A stretch of DNA of 30,879 nt from Actinidia chinensis (Eukaryota > Streptophyta > Magnoliopsida > Ericales > Actinidiaceae), in assembly GCA_009663005.1 (NCBI GenBank), contig VIGQ01001204.1, positions 1-30,879 of the forward strand. The letters are read 5' to 3'. The notes under the pieces are model-generated. The model ran no database searches. It was not told the origin of the DNA and saw only the letters and a program-made list of their open reading frames with translations. The position numbers were made by a program, and so were the translations under genes. This document shows, piece by piece, positions 9,960 to 19,769 of this stretch. The first letter of the stretch is position 1, and each line of letters begins with the position of its first letter.

Positions 9960-10668
9960 TGGTCACGGCACGCTTTAACGCTTTTGACTTAAACACCACA
10001 CCGTTTGCGCAATAAAAAAGTGTCTCGTTTTTTCATTTCACAACTTGCGTCGTTTAGTGGAATAAGGAGAGAATGTCCAATTGACCAAGTAATATATTAA
10101 TTTTAAAGGTCATTCCCTCAACGATGTTATTATGTTTAAAACCGCTGAATTGCTATACAAATCTAATTTTAATATGGGGAAAAATAACCCGCCAAAATGG
10201 CAAAATTTTTCCCTGTATCTTGTCTAGACATATATTCCCGCGGTTCCCTTGTTGGCATTGAATGAAAGCAAGTGCCTTTTGCGATTATTTTCGCTGTTGT
10301 CTTGACTTAACCAAAGTGCAACTTGCTATTATTTTATTTTACAAGGTTTAAATTAATTTTTAATTTTTTAAGAATTTTAAAAAAAAAAAATACGATTTTT
10401 TTGTTTATTTTTTAATAATAATATTTTCAACCAAAAACAAAAAATAAATGTATATAATAAAGAGATAAAACTTGAAAACTGTAACGATTATTTTGCTCTA
10501 AAATTGTAATTCCCTACTTTGTTGGGGGGGGGGGGGGAATCTCTTATATCATCAAACGCGGATTCCCTCTCTCTCCAGTACCAAAAATCTCACTTCTCTT
10601 CACAACTTCCATCTCTGTTCTCTCTCTTCTCTGCTCTCTCTCCTCTCGCTCTCTGTGTGTTTTCTTCA
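9960..10668 (+). promoter_or_regulatory. Putative promoter and CT-rich 5' leader of TIR exon 1 (A)
   Basis: A TATA-like GTATATAATAAA lies at about 10450-10461, roughly 210 bases before the ATG. A CT-rich leader typical of plant 5' UTRs spans 10560-10668. W-box cores (TTGAC followed by C or T), the binding sites of WRKY defence transcription factors, occur at 9984-9989, 10081-10086 and 10302-10307. The first and last are kept in block C, the middle one is not. A 14-base G run at 10524-10537 is absent from the block C copy and may be a sequencing artefact. Promoter activity is inferred, not shown. Confidence 0.5.
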
Positions 10669-11142
10669 ATGGCACTCCAATCGAAACCCACCCAAGGCCT
10701 CCATCTCCAGCTCAAATCAATTCACACGACATTTTCCTGAGCTTTCGAGGCTCTGACACCCGAAAAAATTCACCTATCACCTCTAAACCACGCCCTGATC
10801 CGCCCGGATTTCAAACCTTCCGAGACGACGACGAGATCAGGAGGCAGAGGACATCAATTCCGATTTACCTAGAGCGATCAACTACCCTGATGTCGGTGAT
10901 CGTGTTCTCGGAATATTACTCATCTTCAATTCTTGCCTCTTCGAGGCCAGAACGATTCTGGATCATGTAGAAGGCGGATCACTTCATTTTTGACGGTGTT
11001 TTAAACGATGTGGACCTGGAGATTGAAGAGCAGCAGGCGAGAGATCTGGAGAAAAGGATTCGTCGGAGAGACGAAGGACGGAGTGGCGGCGCTCAAAGAG
11101 TTTCGATATGGCTGGGATGGTTTTGCAAAATCAAGCGGATGG
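10669..11142 (+). pseudogene. TNL exon 1 encoding a TIR domain (A), frameshifted
   Basis: TIR domains of plant NLRs are NAD-cleaving signalling modules at the receptor N-terminus. The ATG at 10669 opens MALQSKPTQG, a typical rosid TNL start. After a shift, 10731-10775 reads IFLSFRGSDTRKN, the TIR-1 motif. FRDDDEI (about 10818-10840), MSVIVFSE (10890-10913) and a DHFI...DVD segment (about 10978-11013) follow in order, then GMVLQNQADG in one frame near 11117-11142. The exon ends at a GT donor at 11143-11144, the usual TNL position. At least four frameshifts or stops interrupt it: the first frame stops at 10738-10740, and extra bases occur near the DVD motif. Its natural continuation is the NB-ARC exon at 17796, across a 6.65 kb intron. 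Different breaks in the block C copy suggest independent decay or sequencing error. Confidence 0.85.
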
Positions 11143-12461
11143 GTATTCCCTCCAAATCCTAATTTATTTTTTGCACTCTCCTCGTATCCCAAGATGATGT
11201 TGGTTATTTGGAATTAATTTTGCGGAATGAATTTTTTAGAATTTATTTTTTTATAGCGAGAATTACATTTAAAAAAAAACTCTACTATTTAACTAGAGAA
11301 CAAATTAGACATTATGTTTTAATAATCAAAACATATAGTTTTATTAGTAACAATTTTAAAGTTTTCTTTTGTCTCCATCCAACTAAGGTTAACGAACTAA
11401 CTAGTTCGCCCCAAAATGCTCTAAACCATATAGTATAAGGTTTATCATTTTAACAATCAAACCTAATTAAACCATTCTCTATAAAAAGGGCATATAATTA
11501 TCTACAAATTTGATCTGTTTAATACAAATACAACACTCAAACTTCTAATTTGCATTGTTAACTAGTTCAATAAGGGCTTTAAAAGAGATAGCTTTTAACG
11601 AAGTCGTGTCCATACATTTGAAGTAAAAACCATCGATTTCCTTAGCATTTAGTAAACGGAGATTAACTAAGTTTAAATTTTATTAATTAAAACTATATAG
11701 TTAATATTTGTTACAATGAAACTATAGGATTAATTGTTCTCATGATCAAACTTAGTTTTTTTTAATTTTTTTATTTTTTATATTATGATATTTTAGCATA
11801 ATGATTATTAATACTTTGAAGAAGTATTTTAAAAAAACAATTTTTTAAAATATTTTTTTTAAAATTTCCTACGAAAGCAATTGCGAAGGCTAATAACCCA
11901 TACATTTTTTTTGCAAACTGATTTAAAAATTAAACCCAAACTAAAATTTCTGTTGAAAAGTTTACAAAATTACCCGTCCATTGTAACCATTAGTATATGA
12001 TTTCAACACAATGCAAAAATTAACTTTTGTATTTTTGCAAAACTCATTTAAAAACGAACCAACTGATTCTGTTAAAAGTTACAAAATTACCCTTCCATTT
12101 CAACTAGTAATGCTTTTCACACAATGCCAAGAGTACTTGTAATTTTATATAAATAGAGACTGAGAAAATGTTTTTTTAAGAAAATAAGGTCACCCCCTTA
12201 TTTTATTACTAATTACGCATTCATATTTTTGAATGTGGGTTTTCTCCATAATAGGAAAAAGTTACACATCTCTCCATTTTTACACTTTCTTTAGTCGGAT
12301 TAGAGTGAAAATTTGGGATAAAAACGTTTGATATCTGATTCTAAAACTAACAATTTCTTTACTCTTTTATCTTCTAACAAATTTTCAACTATTCGAAAAA
12401 CGAGACTTGATTGGTGAAAAACCCTCTAATCCTCACCATTTAAAAGTTGCATATCATTTGA
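11143..12461 (+). other. First part of intron 1 (B); AT-rich, no gene seen
   Basis: Sequence after the TIR splice donor is extremely AT-rich. Short open frames here are the tail of the TIR exon read in other frames or random AT-rich stretches. A short TIR-like tail reading GWDGFAKSSGW is an alternative frame of the conserved end of exon 1. Confidence 0.6.
11912..12147 (+). repeat. Two-copy tandem repeat, period about 124 bp
   Basis: Copies begin at 11912 (TGCAAACTGATTTAAAAA) and 12036 (TGCAAAACTCATTTAAAAA). They share GTTACAAAATTACCC or a near variant, TCCATT and a CACAATGC segment. The copies are diverged. This array lies inside intron 1 and I do not find it in A or C. Confidence 0.75.
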
Positions 12462-13500
12462 GTAAAAGTACGTTTGACGAAGGATGTGTTTCATCCTTGA
12501 TTTGATGATGAATTTGGTCTCCCTCCGTTGATTTAGTGTGGGTAAAATCGTGAAAGTACTGAGTCTGTTTTTTCGTACCCCCTTTTTCAATCAATTTGAA
12601 TAGACGAATGAAATTGTGCACAAGGGTGGGAGTTGCTCTCAATTTTCTAAAGGGGTGGAAACATTGCTTTTTCTCACTCCCCTTGGGCTATCTTATGGCT
12701 TAGACCGAGAGTTATCATTATATTAATTAGTAAATATTATCTGTTCACAGGTACTACCCTACTCTAAACAAAACTTCCTTTTAGGCGTACTTGTTAAGGT
12801 TTTACATCTAAAAAACAGATACGATATAAACACTATAAATGATACATGCATACATATACAGAATAGATCATTGCTAAAAAAATCGAGAACAAATTAAAAA
12901 ATATAATGATTTTGAAGTGTTGCGTAATTTAGGTAAATAAGGGGAAATTGGGTGTGTTAGAGGTTGTTGTTTTTTTGTAGGTCCCACTAAAAATGATTCA
13001 TTGACTAAAAATATGCCGTATTTTAGATATTTTTTGCTATTGATCAAACCTATGTAGGTCTCACATTTGAGAAAAAGAGTGATATTTTTTTGAATAAAAA
13101 ATAGTCTCAGATAAGATCTCAATCATTTGATAATTCAATAGATTTCCAATTCATTCACAATTCAACCGAAATAATGAAGATATTTAAAAATTTTAAAAAC
13201 ATTTATGTCTTATATTCTCATATTATATCATGTTACAAATTTATTTGTTCAGAGCAAGTTATGGTTGGAGTTCCCCATGGCCGTATCAATGGTAAATACT
13301 CTTCTACTCTTCCCCTACGCTCTCCTTGGGCTACTAAGTCTTAAACCCTGATTCATTTATTTGTGGGACGGAGAAACAATTAGTTGGATAGATAAGCAAA
13401 GTATTTGTGGGACTGAGAATACATATAGCCGGGATAGATAACCAAATACTGGGATCGGTGTTCTAAAGTTTCAAAATTTGTCAACCTACCTTTTAATACA
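12462..13500 (+). repeat. Diverged paralogue of 1-460 with a B-only segment
   Basis: The ends (about 12462-12730 and 13260-13490) match window positions 1-460. The middle (about 12730-13260) has no match there and contains no recognisable gene. A short two-copy repeat of about 45-47 bases lies at about 13361-13455, each copy beginning TTTGTGGGAC and continuing to a GATAGATAA segment. Confidence 0.55.
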
Positions 13501-13989
13501 TCTATATTATAAATCATAATTCATGTGAAGTTCAAATTATTTTTCTCGCATATATACGGTTGAAATCCATTTACAGTTATCCAACCGGCTGAGATTTCAC
13601 CTGAGAGTATGTTTTCCTCCCCTTACTCAAAACGATCAATCACTTATTGTTTTGGGCGTGTCGCTCAAAGGGTGAGACTCACATCTGTTCTTACTCCAAT
13701 TGACAAACCCCCTAAATCTGCACTTTATTTTTTTACCCCTTAAAGAAGGGGTAGTGGGTCGCACCAAAAACTAAACACATCTGTCTGTGTCCATCAATTT
13801 CTCCCAAATTAGCAAAACATTTTTAAATGTTGTAATTTCTAGCATAATTTCTTCATATTGCATGTAAATATCTACTTTATCTGATATTTATATTTATTTG
13901 TGTTTTTTAGTTCTAACAAGTCTACAGTACGCCTAAAACGATTTTTTTCATGTACTGCCCGTGGGCACGGGAATATACAAAGTCACTAA
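13501..13989 (+). mobile_element. Candidate non-autonomous Helitron
   Basis: The 5' end is TCTATATTATAAAT directly after an A (13500), which matches the TC start common in plant Helitrons. The 3' end has a short GC-rich hairpin, CCCGTG-GG-CACGGG at about 13958-13971, followed 14 bases later by CACTAA (ending 13989) and then T (13990). That is the CTRR terminus and A/T insertion site expected of rolling-circle transposons. The length is 489 bases and no Rep/helicase is encoded. The matching part of the window start (after about 460) lacks this sequence, but that region is too diverged to show a clean empty site. Confidence 0.45.
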
Positions 13990-14890
13990 TAATTCCTATG
14001 GCCTTTTCTAGTAAAAACAATAAGTACAAAACATCGTGTTTTTCATGTCACTGATTGCGAAATGGTTTCGAGGATAAAATTTCTTTCTTTTATATATACT
14101 GAAAATTCATATTTGCCTCGAGGTAAATGGATTTGTGAAGAAGTTGGCTACAATTATGTCACATGATCAAATTGGTTAAGAACCACAATACAATAGCTAT
14201 TATGTAAACTGTGTTTTTTGTTTTTTTTATTTTATGTTGATGAAATGACACTCTTTTCAAAACAAATATGATCATTCAGCGAAGAAGTTTTAGGTACGTT
14301 GTCCACCTCCTCTAATCCATTCTACACACCATTACCACATCAGACACACCCTTGCCATGACACACAATTCCTTGGGGACACATTAAGGGTTCTTGGCATT
14401 GCCATGTACCCACAATCTTCCAGCATGTTGAAAACTTATACATCCCTCATTGGAGCAGCACTAAACTAATACCTTGGTCAAGCACCAACAACCCCTCTCG
14501 ACTATGTTTTTTGTTATGGGGTACGAGTACTATGGGCGGGTGCTAAATTCCGCTTCTTCGTAAACCTAAATATTGGAATATTTATATTTTTATTCCAATT
14601 AATTAGGGTACATTACAGGAACACGTTTTGAATATTTATTTGCATATTCCATATACCTATATATTAAATTATTTAAAAATGTACTTGCAATCAAAAGAAT
14701 TACGAAAATATATGAAATTTCTTAAAGTGTTAAGTCCTCACATTACTTATTTAAGTCACCCAAAGTTATTATTGTTGAAAATTTTTACCGAAACATGATT
14801 TACATTAAGAAAATTAATAATAATGTGAAAAATAATTTATAAATTTCAATATTATATGTAAAATTATATACCATAGCTATACATAACATG
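13990..14890 (+). other. Intron 1 continuation, diverged match to A/C
   Basis: Positions 14025-14095 match 895-1010 (AAAACAT, TCACTG, TTTGCCT-GAGGTA anchors). Positions 14215-14890 match 3050-3600. The roughly 1.9 kb that separates those two segments in A and C is absent here. No coding sequence is seen. Confidence 0.55.
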
Positions 14891-16356
14891 CAAATAATTA
14901 ATAAATGTTTATCAGTCGAGTGTTTGACACTCTTTCCTTAAGACAGATCCTCCCCCCACACAGTGCTCATGATTCTAACGGCATCTACCTCCAAGATAAA
15001 ATGAGATGACACAAAACAAGTACACTACAATATTTGGGTCCCAGCGGATGCAAATTTTAGAATCTATCTCTTCTCTCAGGTAGCATATGAATGTGGATAT
15101 GAAATGATAATCAAGATGATTTTTGTCTATTCTATACTGAATTATGACTTAATTCCATACCAGAAACTTATATCGTTTCTGATAAATCAATAATGCATGA
15201 TCATAAATAACCGATAATTTTTTTTTTTATTTTTTTATATAGAAAATAGGCTACCAAACTGTAGAATTTTTACACTAGAATCCATACAATAACACGTAAT
15301 AAAGTAGAAGATTTTCAGAGAAATTCTTTATACACATATCCAAACAGAATGTATTCTGTAATCAAACGAACTCAATTAACTGAAACCTATACAGTATATT
15401 TGCGTGAGAATCTGGGAACAATGTCGAACACTTGAATCATTTATACCTTCTGGAACAATCGCTGGATAATATCAAAATTTCGCAGAATTTTATTCATAAA
15501 GATCACCATAAAAATAATTTGGGCACACTATCATCTTCGTCTGAGAAAGAAAAGAACAGAGAAAGATAACTTTTGTTTCTTCGTGTGTTTAACAAAGGGG
15601 AAGTTTTTCTATATATAAAAAAAATCCGTACCCTTTCGAAAAGGTACCGACAGCCAACCACCCTTAGGAGGAGTACAACTCTTCACTAAGCCAACCCGGC
15701 CTTAAATGGAAGTTTTACAATGATTGATTTAATTTTTAAATTTAAACTAAAAATTAATTATTAAATATGCCCAAACCTATTTAATATCATAATTTATACC
15801 CATATTGACACCGAACTGAGCTCGAGCCGGTTGGGGTAATTGGTCTAAAAAAAGAACCATAAAAAAATTCGCACCCCTTTGCAACAGTTCCCAGCCAACT
15901 CACCCTTAGAAAGAGTTGCAACTCTTTACCAATCCAAAACGCGGCCTTAATGGAATACAACAACGGTGAATTTGAATTTTAAAATTCAAAACTAAAAATT
16001 ATTATTAATAGGCCCACACCCACACCGAACCGAGCTAGCCGACCTTTCACAAATGGAGTGCCCTTTGGGCCCAAACCCTTAACCCAAACTTAGGCTTTTA
16101 TATAGACCCATCACTTTTCATAAAATTAATGGGGGAACAAACCTTTGGTTTCACCCAAAATCATACTCATGGTAACCTACTTTGGAAGCCATTATTTTAT
16201 TCAACTTCCATGGATTTGAATAAAAAATGCTTATTCTTGATCTCCTCAGGAGGACACACAAAGCAACCTTGAACCCCTAAAAAGGATAATGAAGTCCCAC
16301 TTAAATTTGCTCAAAGTTAGTGTGAACACCAATTATTCCACCAATTATATAGAATG
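14891..16356 (-). mobile_element. Solo-LTR-like copia-type insertion, minus orientation
   Basis: Blocks A (about 3583-3605) and C (about 22040-22075) are continuous where B is interrupted by about 1.47 kb. The hexamer AACATG lies immediately on both sides (14885-14890 and 16357-16362), a plausible target-site duplication, although the exact TG...CA ends are not clear. Alternative inner ends are TGTTTATCAG at 14906 and GTGTGAACA ending at 16328. On the minus strand a TATATAAAAG box lies near 16095-16105, followed by a pyrimidine- and T-rich stretch typical of a plant Ty1/copia LTR. No gag, protease, integrase or reverse transcriptase is visible, so it is a solo LTR or a fragment. Confidence 0.5.
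15625..16046 (-). repeat. Two-copy repeat inside the LTR-like element
   Basis: Copies at about 15625-15832 and 15870-16046 share a GTACCC or GCACCCC start, CAGCCAAC, CACCCTTAG, GAGT(T)-CAACTCTT, GGCCTTAA(A)TGGAA, AACTAAAAATTA and CACCGAAC-GAGCT. The two copies are diverged. Internal duplication of U3 is common in plant LTRs. Confidence 0.75.
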
Positions 16357-17239
16357 AACATGTATCTTTTGGATAACCCCTTTCAGTATGGGGTGACCAA
16401 ATAAAGTGATAGTTTTTTTCTTCTTTTATATTATGAGAAAAAGATAAGTAAAGTTGAGCAAAGAAAGTGTGTTAAATAAAATTCAGTAAATTGGCTAAAT
16501 TTATAAGTGAACATACTTCAAATAACAGAAACTATATAAACATGATAATAACAAAATCATAAAAGCAAACAAAGGTTGATCAAAGCCCAAACACCCAAAC
16601 AAAAAGAAACCAACAACGTTCAACACTGTCTCCTTAAATAAACAAGAATTCCTCTCCGTCACTCTTGGTTCTTCACGACGGCTTTTAAGCGTCGATCTCC
16701 AGGATGCAACGAGCTCGCTCCACCGAAATTAGCACAATTTTTCTGTTATGCTCGGTAGCTAAAAAGTAGCGTCACTCTCTCACATCACGAATAACTATAT
16801 GCCAAATTCCAAAAACTCTCTTATTTTTCTTAATGATTGAGCTCCCGGCTGTGTTAATCGCTGAATGGTCTTGACTTTTCATGATGGAATAAAGATGGGA
16901 GGTTAATCTTTAATTAAAATTACATGTGGGGTTTAATTTGTAATTACAAATTACTAAGATTTTATACTATAATTACAACTACAGGCTAAGTTCGCCTCTA
17001 ATAGAGCCATCGCCCCGGCGACACGGTGTGGTGGCAGTGTAGCATGCACATGAAAGGTAGGTACTGTTGCTCACTTGTCCTTAACTCCCTCTAGTACTCT
17101 AAGTACTCATTGGATAATGTGAGTTGAGTATATTAACATGTTAAATATTCTTATTTATCCTTGTGGGAATTTTTTACGTTTTGTCCGTATCAATGGTCAC
17201 CACTTTGGTGGCATTTTTCCCATTCATCTTTTATATCCA

Positions 17240-17273
<34 letters not shown>

Positions 17274-17795
17274 AGCGAAGGAGAATACATTCCACACGTG
17301 GTTCATACTTCGATAACCGGAATCCACTCATAATTAGGTCCAAACTCTGCTCAAACTTGATAACTTTTTTCAACAATTCATCTTCATCCCGGCCCCCTTG
17401 CTCGAATTTACTTACTTCATACCACGGATAACATAAGTAAATCACTTTGAATGATTATATTTGCATATATTTTTTCACTGCAAGGAATAGATAAAACATG
17501 TAAGAGGAATAATTCACCCTATGAGTCATAAATTATTTTACTCGTGAACAGAGATAGAATTTCCAGAAAGAGAAGGTTGGTTCTAGTTTTGTCTCTAATT
17601 CACTTGCAATTTGAGCGCTTTAGTTCTCCTCTTGCAGTTTTTTTCCTAAAATTTGTTTGTTCTCCGCATTTTCATCCCTTGCTTGCTTGATTGTGATAAA
17701 AGAGTCATTCGTTAAATATCTGCACCTGAATTGATACGTTTTCCCCATCTTGACAGAGATTGTAATTTGTTTTCTATTTGAGTTGGAGGCTTTAG
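16357..17795 (+). other. Intron 1 distal part with B-only segment about 16470-17440
   Basis: The left part (16380-16470) matches about 3610-3700 and the right part (17450-17795) matches about 3760-3880 and 4360-4860. The intervening roughly 960 bases have no match in A or C. On the minus strand, about 17270-17417 holds a 48-codon open stretch reading FEQGGRDEDELLKKVIKFEQ and ending in a stop. I cannot assign it to a family and do not call it a gene. The segment may be another insertion, but I see no terminal repeats. Confidence 0.45.
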
Positions 17796-18870
17796 GTTGA
17801 GCCAAGTTCATTGAGACAAATTGTTGAAGAACTCAGAGTAAGCGAACCCTACAACGTCCCTGAGGTTCCTCACCACCTAAATAGGTATTGGAGTCTCGAA
17901 AAAAGATTTATTATTAATTTGTGGTTCAAAAAACGTCAAACGGAGTTGGCATTCTCGTGATTGTGGAATGGGCGGATAGGAATACGACTATTGCAAAGTG
18001 GTGTACAATTCAAACTGTGTAGATTTGATGCTACCTGTTTTCTCACAAAAATCAGAAAGATTGCCAAAAAACCCAATGCTTCTGCGATTGCAAAGACAAC
18101 TTATTTCAGATATTTTAAGAAAAAAGAGCCACAAAGTAAACGATGTTGCGATGGATGTAGGAGGCTGCAATTTATACTAAACAACAACGCGTTCTCTTGT
18201 TCTCGATGATGTTATGATGGGACCAACTATATGCGTTATTTGGCCAACAGAGTGGTTTTTCCAGAAGTAAGTCATCATAACTACTAGGCTTCGGCCCTTG
18301 ATAAATGCTGGTCAAGTTTATCAAGTTTATCAACCCGAAAAATTATACCACCGATGAACACTTGATCTTTCAGTAGACTGCTTTGGAGAAAACAAGCCTA
18401 TTCATGGTACAAGGAGGTATCGGAAAATGTTTGTACAGCACTGTGAGGGCTTTCCTTTAGCTCTTCAAGTTTGGGGTCTTCGGTGCGCAGGAAAAGTCTA
18501 ATGTATGGAAAAATATGTTTACAGAAATTGTAAACACTTCTGGACAGCAAAATTCTTGAAAACTTGAATCAGCTTTGATTCTTACAAGATAAAGCAGGAT
18601 AAATGTATTCCTTGATATAGCTTATTTTCTTTGTTAGAAGGAAGAAAAATGACCGATCACAATCTTGCTGGGTGTGAATATTACACACTAGCTGGAATTT
18701 CAACAATCTCCTTGATAGAAATCTTTTGACAATCGAAAATGTTAAGCTGAGAATGCCTCATTTAATTCGGACATGGGAAACAATAGTTTGCCCGAGAATC
18801 AGATTATTCTCAGGAGCGTAGCAGATCTGGCGGCATAAAGAGTCAGTCAATATCTTGAATGAAAATGATG
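17796..18870 (+). pseudogene. TNL exon 2 encoding NB-ARC domain (B), heavily frameshifted
   Basis: NB-ARC is the ATP/ADP switch of NLR immune receptors. After an acceptor AG (17794-17795) the exon reads AKFIE, then PEVPHHL, the usual TNL entry. A degenerate P-loop follows (GMGG-IG-TTIAK, about 17963-17998), then an RNBS-A-like CFLTKIRK (about 18040-18065), LQRQLISDILRKKSHKVNDV (about 18085-18145), kinase-2 LVLDDV (about 18196-18213) and RNBS-B SKSIITTR (about 18263-18288). GFPLALQV (about 18448-18471) has Phe where GLPLAL has Leu. FLDIAYF (about 18609-18630) and KLRMPHLIRDMG (about 18743-18776, in place of MHQLIRDMG) complete it. The order and spacing are canonical, but frames change repeatedly and stops occur. 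The exon ends at a GT before AAGAAA (18871). It probably belonged to the TIR exon at 10669. Confidence 0.88.
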
Positions 18871-18969
18871 TAAGAAACATGTTTTGCAAGTTCATGTTTT
18901 TTGATTTTTCCCATGCTAGCCATTCATTATCTAACTTTCTTTTTTTCTTTTTCTTTTTGTTTTAAAAAG

Positions 18970-19225
18970 GGTACCAAAAAAATTGAGGCCTCACGTTTGA
19001 CCTGAATAGGTAGAAGAAATATGAATTTGAGAGAACCGCTCATCGTTTTGGTTTTCCTATGAGCACCCTGAGTTGAGAACTTTGAAGGTGGTAAACATTG
19101 ACACTAAATGCGTTTGAAAATGTGTAACGTTAGACTACTCCACTCGTTGTGTACACTCTCTGAACTTCTAAGGCATTTTCCCAAAAGAATTCAGATGGTA
19201 TATTGGCCAGTTTCTTCTCCAGAGT
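18970..19225 (+). pseudogene. TNL exon 3, NBS-LRR linker, truncated
   Basis: After a T-rich tract and an AG acceptor (18968-18969) the sequence reads GTKKIEGLTFDL, the hallmark start of the TNL linker exon. Through frameshifts it continues to an LNAFENV-like segment (about 19101-19124) and a FPKEFRWY segment (about 19178-19202), equivalent to the LPKxLRWL stretch that precedes the first LRR. The exon then breaks off near 19225, where the sequence changes abruptly to the 3' end of a TIR exon. No LRR follows. Intron 2 (18871-18969) has the usual small TNL size. This is the end of the decayed gene that starts at 10669. Confidence 0.75.
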
Positions 19226-19361
19226 ACATGCCCCGGGGAGAGTGACGGCGCAAGCGAGAGAAATCTGGAGAAGAAGGAATCGACGGAGAAGGAAAAGGAC
19301 GGAGTGCGGCCCCAAGAGATTGCAAGTATGGTTGGGATGGTTTTGCAAATCAAGTGGATGG
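19226..19361 (+). pseudogene. 3' end of a TIR exon, 5' truncated
   Basis: From CCGGGGAGAGTGA (about 19233) onward the sequence matches the ends of both complete TIR exons (11010-11142 and 30650-30790). In frame pieces it reads PGES, then a Lys/Glu-rich stretch, then MVGMVLQ and a shifted QADG-like end, followed by a GT donor at 19362. The N-terminal three quarters, including the FLSFRG and SVIVFSE motifs, are missing. Upstream lies LRR-linker sequence instead, so this is a recombinant or assembly junction. It would be the exon 1 relic of the pseudogene continuing at 23291. Confidence 0.8.
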
Positions 19362-19711
19362 GTAATTTCTTACGCGCCCTAATGCTTATTTGTGTTTGAT
19401 TGAGAATTGGGTAGACGCAAAGGAAATGAATTAAATTCACGGTTTTTACATTTAATTTAACAGTTTAAATTTAATTTTTTATGCTAATTCTTTTTTAGAA
19501 TGGAACCATATTTAAGAAATATTAAACTAACATTTTAAAAAAAATTATGTATAGTTAAAAAATAAATATATATGAAAAAGGGGGGGGGAAGAATATATTT
19601 TTTTTTCAAAAATAATTTCTGAAAAACAGTTTTTGCAAGTCGATTTTGAAAAGTAATAATTTTTTAAATTCTGCAAAGTCATATAAAAGTTTCTTCTTTC
19701 TTTTTATGTAA
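19362..19711 (+). other. Intron-like AT-rich spacer before block C
   Basis: This stretch includes a run of nine or so G at about 19580 and very A/T-rich sequence. Weak resemblance to the AT-rich part of intron 1 in B (about 11820-11940) is possible but not convincing. No gene is seen. It differs from what precedes block A, so the duplication boundary lies close to 19700. Confidence 0.5.
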
Positions 19712-19769
19712 TAAAATCGTATAAAGTTTTATTTTTTTTTATGTAATGAAAATTGTATTTGCCTGAAGG

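Larger units (their letters stand above)
963..11228 (+). repeat. Segmental duplication block A (copy of 19712-30879)
   Basis: This block is collinear with block C from the AT-rich stretch near 963-1030 (matched at 19700-19760) to the sequence just after the TIR exon (11228 matched by the last base of the window). Shared anchors in order are the GA-rich tract, the MITE-like element, the fused exon-2/LRR-linker, the LRR remnant, the motif cluster near 8000, the GGT-rich tract, the promoter and the TIR exon. The offset grows from about 18.73 kb at the left end to 19.65 kb at the right end, because C has gained local duplications while A has gained a SINE-like insert. Differences are a mixture of substitutions and very many one-base indels. 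It is a direct repeat, consistent with tandem duplication by unequal crossing-over, but an assembly that joined two haplotypes would look the same. Confidence 0.9.

Noticed and set aside
14906..16328. Alternative LTR ends TGTTTATCAG...GTGTGAACA
   Set aside because: They give nice inverted TGTTYA/TRAACA ends, but the flanking 5 bases do not match each other, while comparison with A and C places the breakpoints at the outer AACATG repeats.
17270..17417. Short minus-strand open stretch FEQGGRDEDELLKKV...
   Set aside because: 48 codons without a stop is not significant alone and no family is recognised; kept only as a note in the B-specific segment.
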